Positions 8,201-13,877 of a stretch of DNA of 13,877 bases are shown here, piece by piece. Within the stretch, counting starts at the first letter, position 1. The number at the start of each line of letters is the position of its first letter. Source of the DNA: Pseudomonadota bacterium (lineage in GTDB: Bacteria; Pseudomonadota; Gammaproteobacteria; Xanthomonadales; Xanthomonadaceae); contig JAFADB010000098.1 of assembly GCA_023425225.1 (NCBI GenBank), positions 1 through 13,877 on the forward strand, in the 5' to 3' direction. A model generated the notes under the pieces. The model was not told the DNA's origin. It ran no database searches and saw only the letters and a list, made by a program, of their open reading frames with translations. The translations under genes and the position numbers were made by a program.

Positions 8201-8236
8201 GCCGCACATGATACGGGGTCGATCATGTGTCGGCAA
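8201..8236 (-). promoter_or_regulatory. Sigma-70 promoter of tRNA-Pro
   Basis: On the - strand TTGCCG (8236-8231) is separated by 17 bases from TATCAT (8213-8208), five of six matches to the -10 consensus. The predicted start is near 8201, only about six bases before the mature tRNA 5' end. The discriminator GTGCGG is GC-rich, as in stringently controlled stable-RNA promoters. A 7-bp dyad overlaps it. Confidence 0.65.
8206..8228. repeat. Dyad overlapping the tRNA-Pro promoter
   Basis: ACATGAT (8206-8212) and ATCATGT (8222-8228) are perfect inverted repeats with a 9-base spacer. They cover the -10 hexamer and most of the -10/-35 spacer of the tRNA-Pro promoter. The site is either an operator-like element or, in RNA reading through from cydX, a short stem-loop. 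Confidence 0.4.
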
Positions 8237-8255
8237 GCTTCCGGAGACAAAAATT

Positions 8256-8363
8256 TCATTCCGGGTGATGGGCGTCCTGTTCGCGCGCCTCGAACCACAT
8301 GCCGTTGAGGATCGCGGCGAGCGAGGCCAGGCCGGTGCCCAGAATCCAGGCGAAATACCACAT
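8256..8363 (-). CDS. cydX: Cytochrome bd oxidase small subunit CydX
   Basis: This 35-residue protein begins MWYFAWILGTGLASLAAILN, nearly identical over its first ten residues to E. coli CydX (MWYFAWILGT). It is a single membrane helix followed by a short acidic/histidine tail ending HHPE. CydX binds CydA and stabilises the haem-containing cytochrome bd complex in the inner membrane. It is the third gene of cydABX, 77 bases after cydB, with a strong Shine-Dalgarno AAGGAG (8371-8376 on the + strand) seven bases before the ATG. After the stop comes AAATTTTT, but no hairpin precedes that T-run, so termination right after cydX is doubtful. Confidence 0.95.
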   Translation of the reverse strand: MWYFAWILGTGLASLAAILNGMWFEAREQDAHHPE

Positions 8364-8387
8364 GGTCGAACTCCTTGGTGATCGGTG

Positions 8388-8427
8388 CGCGGATCCTTCC
8401 GCGGGAGCCCGCACGTCCATGTGCGGG
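8388..8427 (-). promoter_or_regulatory. Tandem stem-loops between cydB and cydX
   Basis: In the 77-base cydB-cydX gap, CCCGCAC/GTGCGGG (8408-8414 and 8421-8427) forms a 7-bp stem with a 6-base loop. CGCGGA/TCCGCG (8388-8393 and 8398-8403) forms a 6-bp stem with a 4-base loop. Both lie upstream of the cydX Shine-Dalgarno without covering it. They could mark an mRNA processing or stability point that sets cydX expression separately from cydAB. Confidence 0.4.
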
Positions 8428-8440
8428 ATTCGGATTGGGG

Positions 8441-9592
8441 TCAGTAGGCGTTGGGGTTTTCGCCCATCTCGTTGGCGGTCACCTTGCCCTTGAGCACGCG
8501 GAACACCCACGTGGTGTAGGCCAGGATGATCGGCAGGAAGATGATCGTGCACAGCAGCATGATCCACAGCGTCAGGTGGCTGCTGGAGGCATCCCACAGC
8601 ATGAGGCTGGAGCCCGGCTGGCTGGAGGAGGGCAGCAGGAACGGGAACAGCGACAGGCCGACGGTGAAGATGATGCCGGCGATGGCGAAGCCGGAGGCGA
8701 TGAAGGCCAGTCCGCCCCGACGCTTGCGCAGCAGGATGGCGCTGAGCAGCAGGCCGAGCAGGCCCACGATCGGCGCCAGCAGGGTCAGCGGCATGGCCTG
8801 GTAGTTGTGCAGCCAGCCGCCGGCGGCGCCGATCTGCACGGTCTTGATCAGCGGGTTGGTGTCCGCATCCGTGGCGCCCATCGAGGTCACCTCGTAGCCC
8901 GGCAGGCCGAAGGCCACCCACACGCCGCCCAGCGCGAACAGCACGAAGGCGACCAGGGCGGAGATGCTGCCATAGCGGACGGCGCGGTCGGCGACCGGGC
9001 CATCGAGCTTGATCACCAGCATCGCCGCGCCGTGCGCCACCAGCATGGCCACGCTGAGCAGGCCGGCCAGCAGCGCGAACGGGGTCAGCAGGCCGAAGAA
9101 GCTGCCGGTGTAGAACACGCGCATGCTGTCGTCGAAGTGGAACGGCACGCCCAGCACCACGTTGCCCACCGCCACGCCCATGATCAGCGCCGGGATGAAG
9201 CCGCCGACGAACAGCGCCCAGTCCCAGTTGTTGCGCCAGCGCGGGCTGGTCATCTTGCCGCGGTACTTGAAGCCGACCGGGCGCAGGATCAGCGCGAACA
9301 GGATCACGAACATCGCCAGGTAGAACCCGGAGAAGCTGACCGCGTACAGCGGCGGGAAGGCGGCGAAGATCGCGCCGCCGCCCAGGATCAGCCACACCTG
9401 GTTGCCTTCCCAGACCGGGCCGATGGTGTTGACCACCAGCCGGCGTTCCTCGTCGGTCTTGGCCACGAACGGCAGCAGGGTGCCGACGCCGAGGTCGAAG
9501 CCGTCCATGACGGCGAAGCCGATCAGCAGCACGCCGAGCAGCAGCCACCAGATCACGCGCAGCGTGGTGTAGTCGAGCAGAATGAAATCCAT
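8441..9592 (-). CDS. cydB: Cytochrome bd ubiquinol oxidase subunit II
   Basis: CydB is the structural second subunit of the inner-membrane cytochrome bd quinol:oxygen oxidoreductase. The 383-residue, roughly nine-helix protein fits the family (379 in E. coli). Hallmarks are LRVIWWLLLGVLLIGFAVMD (11-30), GFDLGVG (31-37) with D33 corresponding to E. coli D29, GPVWEGNQVWL (58-68), FSGFYLAMF (87-95), RPVGF (104-108) and LPSSSQPGSSLMLWDASSS towards the end. The residue corresponding to E. coli D58, implicated in the proton path, is glutamate (E62), a conservative change. The start codon follows an AGGAGA Shine-Dalgarno (9599-9604) at six bases, and the gene lies 21 bases after cydA in the same operon. 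Confidence 0.97.
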   Translation of the reverse strand: MDFILLDYTTLRVIWWLLLGVLLIGFAVMDGFDLGVGTLLPFVAKTDEERRLVVNTIGPVWEGNQVWLILGGGAIFAAFPPLYAVSFSGFYLAMFVILFALILRPVGFKYRGKMTSPRWRNNWDWALFVGGFIPALIMGVAVGNVVLGVPFHFDDSMRVFYTGSFFGLLTPFALLAGLLSVAMLVAHGAAMLVIKLDGPVADRAVRYGSISALVAFVLFALGGVWVAFGLPGYEVTSMGATDADTNPLIKTVQIGAAGGWLHNYQAMPLTLLAPIVGLLGLLLSAILLRKRRGGLAFIASGFAIAGIIFTVGLSLFPFLLPSSSQPGSSLMLWDASSSHLTLWIMLLCTIIFLPIILAYTTWVFRVLKGKVTANEMGENPNAY

Positions 9593-9613
9593 GGTAGTTC
9601 TCCTGGCGGCCGG

Positions 9614-11209
9614 TTACGGTTGGCCGCCGGCCAATGCGTCGGTGACGGGGGCGGACGATCGCGGCGAGGGCTGCGGCTGCAGCGGCGGCGCCAGTTCGTC
9701 CGGGCCCTTGCGGATGGCCTTGACCATCAGGATCAGTTCGATCACCAGCAAGGTGGTGTAGATGGCCACGAAGCCGGCCAGCGTCAGCACGATCTGGTGC
9801 AGGGCCAGGCCGGATGCCGCGTAGAAGGTCGGCAGTACGCCGTCCACCGCCCACGGCTGGCGGCCGTACTCGGCCACGAACCAGCCGCACTCGATGGCGA
9901 TCCACGGCACCGGCAGCGTCCATACCGCCAGCTTCAGGAACCAGCGCTTGGACTCGAAGTTGTGCTTGCAGGAGAAGTAGAACGCCACCGCGAAGAAGGC
10001 GATCAGGTAGAAGCCCAGGCCGGCCATCACGCGGAAGGTCCAGAACAGCGGCAGCACGCGCGGCACGGTGTCGAGCGCGGCCTTGGAGATCTCCTGCGGG
10101 GTGGCGTTGAGGATGTCCTCGCGATAGCGCTTGAGCAGCAGGCCATGGCCCAGGTCCTGCCAGTGGCGGTCGAACACCTCGCGCGCCTCGGCGTCCGCCT
10201 TGTCGGCGCGCAGGCGCTGCAGCGCGCCGTAGGCCAGCTGGCCGCCGCGGATGCGGTGCTCGGCGCGGTCCACCAGTTCCAGGATGCCCGGGATCGGCTG
10301 GTTGAGCGAACGGGTGGCGATCAGGCCCATCAGGTAGGGGATCTTGATCGCGTAGTCGTTGCGGCCGGCTTCCTGGTTGGGGATGCCGAAGGCGGTGAAG
10401 TCGGCCGGGGCCTGCTCGGTCTCCCACATGGCCTCGATCGCGGCCAGCTTCATCTTCTGGTTCTCGCCGGCGACATAGCCGCTCTCGTCGCCCAGCACCA
10501 CCACCGACAGCGAGGCCGCCAGGCCGAACGCGGAGGCCACCGCGAACGAGCGGCGGGCGATGTCGCGGTGCTTGCCGCGCAGCATGTACAGCGCGCTGAT
10601 GGCCATCACGAACACCGCACCGGTGACGTAGCCGGCGCTGACGGTATGCACGAACTTGGCCTGCGCCACCGGGTTGAACAGCACCGCGGCGAAGTCGACC
10701 ACCTCCATGCGCATGGTTTCCGGGTTGAACACCGAGCCCACCGGGTACTGCATCCAGCCGTTGGCGATCAGGATCCACAGCGCCGACAGGTTGGTGCCCA
10801 GGGCCACCAGCCAGGTCACGGTGAGGTGCTGCACCTTGGACAGGCGCCCCCAGCCGAAGAAGAACAGACCGATGAAGGTCGCTTCCAGGAAGAACGCCAT
10901 CAGGCCCTCGATGGCCAGTGGCGCGCCGAAGATGTCGCCCACGTAGTGGCTGTAGTACGACCAGTTCATGCCGAACTGGAACTCCATGACGATGCCGGTG
11001 CCGACACCCATGGCGAAGTTGATGCCGAACAGCACGCCCCAGAACACGGTCATGCGGCGCCAGACATCCTTGCCGGTCATCACGTACACGCTCTCCATGA
11101 TGGCGAGCAGGAACGACAACCCGAGGGTCAAGGGGACGAAGAGGAAGTGGTACATCGCGGTCAGTGCGAACTGCAGCCGCGACAGTTCAACGACTGTCGA
11201 GTCGATCAT
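9614..11209 (-). CDS. cydA: Cytochrome bd ubiquinol oxidase subunit I
   Basis: CydA carries haems b558, b595 and d and oxidises ubiquinol while reducing oxygen to water, giving high-affinity respiration at low oxygen. The 531-residue product is close to E. coli CydA (522). Haem ligands are H21 (E. coli H19), H188 (H186) and M395 (M393). Conserved acids are E101 (E99), E109 (E107) and E447 (E445) in GWFVAEYGRQPW. The long insertion between about 250 and 390, containing GDESGYVAGENQKMKL, indicates the long-Q-loop (E. coli-type) subfamily. The C-terminal tail is Pro/Ser-rich. An AAGGT Shine-Dalgarno (11217-11221) lies seven bases before the ATG. A perfect FNR/ANR box upstream suggests oxygen-responsive induction. 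It is the first gene of cydABX. Confidence 0.98.
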   Translation of the reverse strand: MIDSTVVELSRLQFALTAMYHFLFVPLTLGLSFLLAIMESVYVMTGKDVWRRMTVFWGVLFGINFAMGVGTGIVMEFQFGMNWSYYSHYVGDIFGAPLAIEGLMAFFLEATFIGLFFFGWGRLSKVQHLTVTWLVALGTNLSALWILIANGWMQYPVGSVFNPETMRMEVVDFAAVLFNPVAQAKFVHTVSAGYVTGAVFVMAISALYMLRGKHRDIARRSFAVASAFGLAASLSVVVLGDESGYVAGENQKMKLAAIEAMWETEQAPADFTAFGIPNQEAGRNDYAIKIPYLMGLIATRSLNQPIPGILELVDRAEHRIRGGQLAYGALQRLRADKADAEAREVFDRHWQDLGHGLLLKRYREDILNATPQEISKAALDTVPRVLPLFWTFRVMAGLGFYLIAFFAVAFYFSCKHNFESKRWFLKLAVWTLPVPWIAIECGWFVAEYGRQPWAVDGVLPTFYAASGLALHQIVLTLAGFVAIYTTLLVIELILMVKAIRKGPDELAPPLQPQPSPRSSAPVTDALAGGQP

Positions 11210-11242
11210 GGCTGTTACCTTGGGTTAAGGCCTACGGTGGGT

Positions 11243-11255
11243 GGAGCGCATCATC
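11243..11255 (-). promoter_or_regulatory. Predicted -10 and start site of the cydABX promoter
   Basis: Placing the FNR box centre at -41.5 puts GATGAT (11255-11250, - strand; four of six -10 matches) exactly at -12 to -7 and the start at 11243. That gives a 5' leader of about 34 bases before cydA. The absence of a good -35 is normal for a class II activator-dependent promoter. GCATCA/TGATGC (11248-11253 and 11261-11266) is an inverted repeat overlapping this -10. Confidence 0.5.
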
Positions 11256-11277
11256 GGGGTTGATGCTGCGCCCGGCC

Positions 11278-11291
11278 TTGATCCAGATCAA
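11278..11291. promoter_or_regulatory. Perfect FNR/ANR box in the cydABX-cydDC divergent region
   Basis: TTGATCCAGATCAA is an exact match to the FNR/ANR consensus TTGAT-N4-ATCAA, the site of the oxygen-sensing iron-sulphur regulator. It lies between the divergent cydA and cydD genes, 68 bases before the cydA start. Its spacing to the predicted cydA -10 fits a class II activated promoter. It is about 75 bases upstream of the possible cydD start site, near the range for class I activation. Confidence 0.8.
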
Positions 11292-11346
11292 TGGTGCACA
11301 GGGGGTCGAAGCCGATACTGCGACACTGGGTCGCGCCAGGCCCATC

Positions 11347-11352
11347 TAGAAT
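11347..11352 (+). promoter_or_regulatory. Possible -10 element for cydDC
   Basis: TAGAAT matches five of six -10 consensus bases and stands out in GC-rich DNA. No good -35 is seen 16-18 bases upstream, which would suit an activated promoter. The predicted start is near 11359, the first base of the leader ORF's ATG. Confidence 0.4.
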
Positions 11353-11358
11353 GAAAAG

Positions 11359-11393
11359 ATGATGCCGTCGTCGATTGTCACCGGAACCCGCAT

Positions 11394-11397
<4 letters not shown>
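11359..11397 (+). CDS. 12-codon leader ORF overlapping the cydD start
   Basis: ATG ATG at 11359-11364 opens the frame MMPSSIVTGTRI, ending at TGA 11395-11397. That stop overlaps the proposed cydD TTG start (11394-11396) as TTGA, an arrangement typical of translational coupling. The ATG coincides with the predicted transcription start, so it may be leaderless; GAAAAG upstream is only a weak Shine-Dalgarno. It may be a coupling or leader ORF, or chance. Confidence 0.25.
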
Positions 11398-13111
<1,714 letters not shown>

Positions 13112-13115
<4 letters not shown>

Positions 13116-13877
13116 GCCGGGGCGACGGACTGGCCGGCGTGTTTGCCCGCCACCGCTGGCGCCTGCTGGCCTCGGCGGCGTTGCTGCTGGCGACGATGCT
13201 GGCCGGGGTGGGGCTGCTCGGCCTGTCCGGCGGCTTCCTCACCGCCGCGGCGCTGGCCGGTGCCGCCGGCATGGCGGCCGGCTTCAACTTCTTCTCGCCG
13301 TCCGGCGGCATCCGCGCGCTGACGTTCGCCCGCATCCTTTCGCGCTACGGCGAGAAGCTGGTCGGCCACGACGCCACCTTGCGCATCGCCCGCGACCTGC
13401 GGGTGTGGTTCTTCCGCCGCGCATTGCCGCTGGCGCCGGCCAAGCTGGGCGCCACCCGCACCGGCGAGCTGCTGGCGCGGCTGATGGGCGACATCGGCGA
13501 GGTCGATGGCCTGACCGTGCGCGCGCTCGCGCCGCTGGCCGCGCTGGCCGGCATCGGCCTGATCGGCATCGGTGCGGCGGCGTTGATCCACTGGCCTGCC
13601 GCCGTACTGCTCGCGGGGTTGGCGCTGGCCATCGGTTTCGCCGTGCCTGCGCTGGTGGCGACCAGCGGGCAGGCACGCGAGCGCGAACGCGCCGTACGCC
13701 GTACCGAGTTGCGCACGCTGGCCTACGAGGGCCTGGAAGGGGCGGCCGATCTGCAATCGCTCGACGCCCAGCCGGCATGGATCGCGCGCGTGGACGAAGC
13801 GGCCGCGGCGCTGACGGCGATCGATCGCCGCCAGCGCCGGCGGCTGGTCGCCGGCCAGGCCGTGCACGCGCTGCTGG
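13112..13877 (+). CDS. cydC: CydDC ABC exporter subunit CydC, 5' part only
   Basis: The frame opens at ATG 13112, overlapping the cydD stop by four bases, and is still open at the window end: 255 codons, roughly the first half of a typical protein of about 550-600 residues. It starts MSRGDGLAGVFARHRWRLL. Visible CydC-type transmembrane-domain features are LLGLSGGFLTAAALAG, FNFFSPSGGIRALTFARI, SRYGEKLVGHDATLRIARDL, WFFRRALPLAPAKLG and RTGELLARLMGDIGEVDGL. The ATP-binding domain lies beyond the window. The tight overlap means cydD and cydC are translationally coupled, consistent with the need for equal amounts of the two exporter halves. Confidence 0.95.

Noticed and set aside
8375..11263. Very long open frame on the + strand opposite cydA and cydB (962 codons)
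   Set aside because: It is antisense to two clearly conserved genes. Its Gln/His/Arg/Gly/Ala-rich composition is the usual mirror of a GC-rich reading frame.

Overview
The window is about 13.9 kb of very GC-rich, densely coded bacterial chromosome. Gene content and order point to a gammaproteobacterium of the Xanthomonadaceae (Xanthomonas, Stenotrophomonas, Pseudoxanthomonas, Lysobacter and relatives). Three things support this: proBA follows the end of a small YciI-like gene, an alpha-amino acid ester hydrolase matches the Xanthomonas citri enzyme residue for residue at its known catalytic positions, and cydABX lies divergent from cydDC. This is inference from recalled family knowledge; no search was run. 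I saw no insertion sequence, phage gene, CRISPR array or toxin-antitoxin pair. Most of the window is ordinary core metabolism, and the unusual material is in the regulatory and translational details.

Left part (1-2618, + strand): the tail of a YciI-like protein, then proB and proA, the first two enzymes of proline synthesis from glutamate. A 12-codon mini-ORF links the yciI-like stop to the proB start by one-base and four-base overlaps.

Middle part (2782-7812, + strand): three independently spaced genes. They are a secreted alpha-amino acid ester hydrolase (CocE/X-Pro dipeptidase-like alpha/beta hydrolase), an integral membrane acyltransferase-3 protein, and an APC-superfamily amino acid permease resembling the B. 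subtilis aspartate:proton symporter YveA. The gaps between them hold inverted repeats but no further genes.

Right part (8069-13877): tRNA-Pro(CGG) on the - strand with its own promoter and a strong hairpin downstream. Next is cydA-cydB-cydX (- strand), encoding the cytochrome bd quinol oxidase with its small subunit. Diverging from it is cydD-cydC (+ strand; cydC runs off the window), encoding the ABC exporter needed to assemble cytochrome bd. The 184-base divergent region carries a perfect FNR/ANR box, TTGAT-N4-ATCAA. It is placed exactly as a class II activator site for cydA and may also serve cydDC, so oxidase and assembly factor are probably co-induced at low oxygen. cydD appears to start at TTG, with a 12-codon leader ORF whose stop overlaps that TTG.
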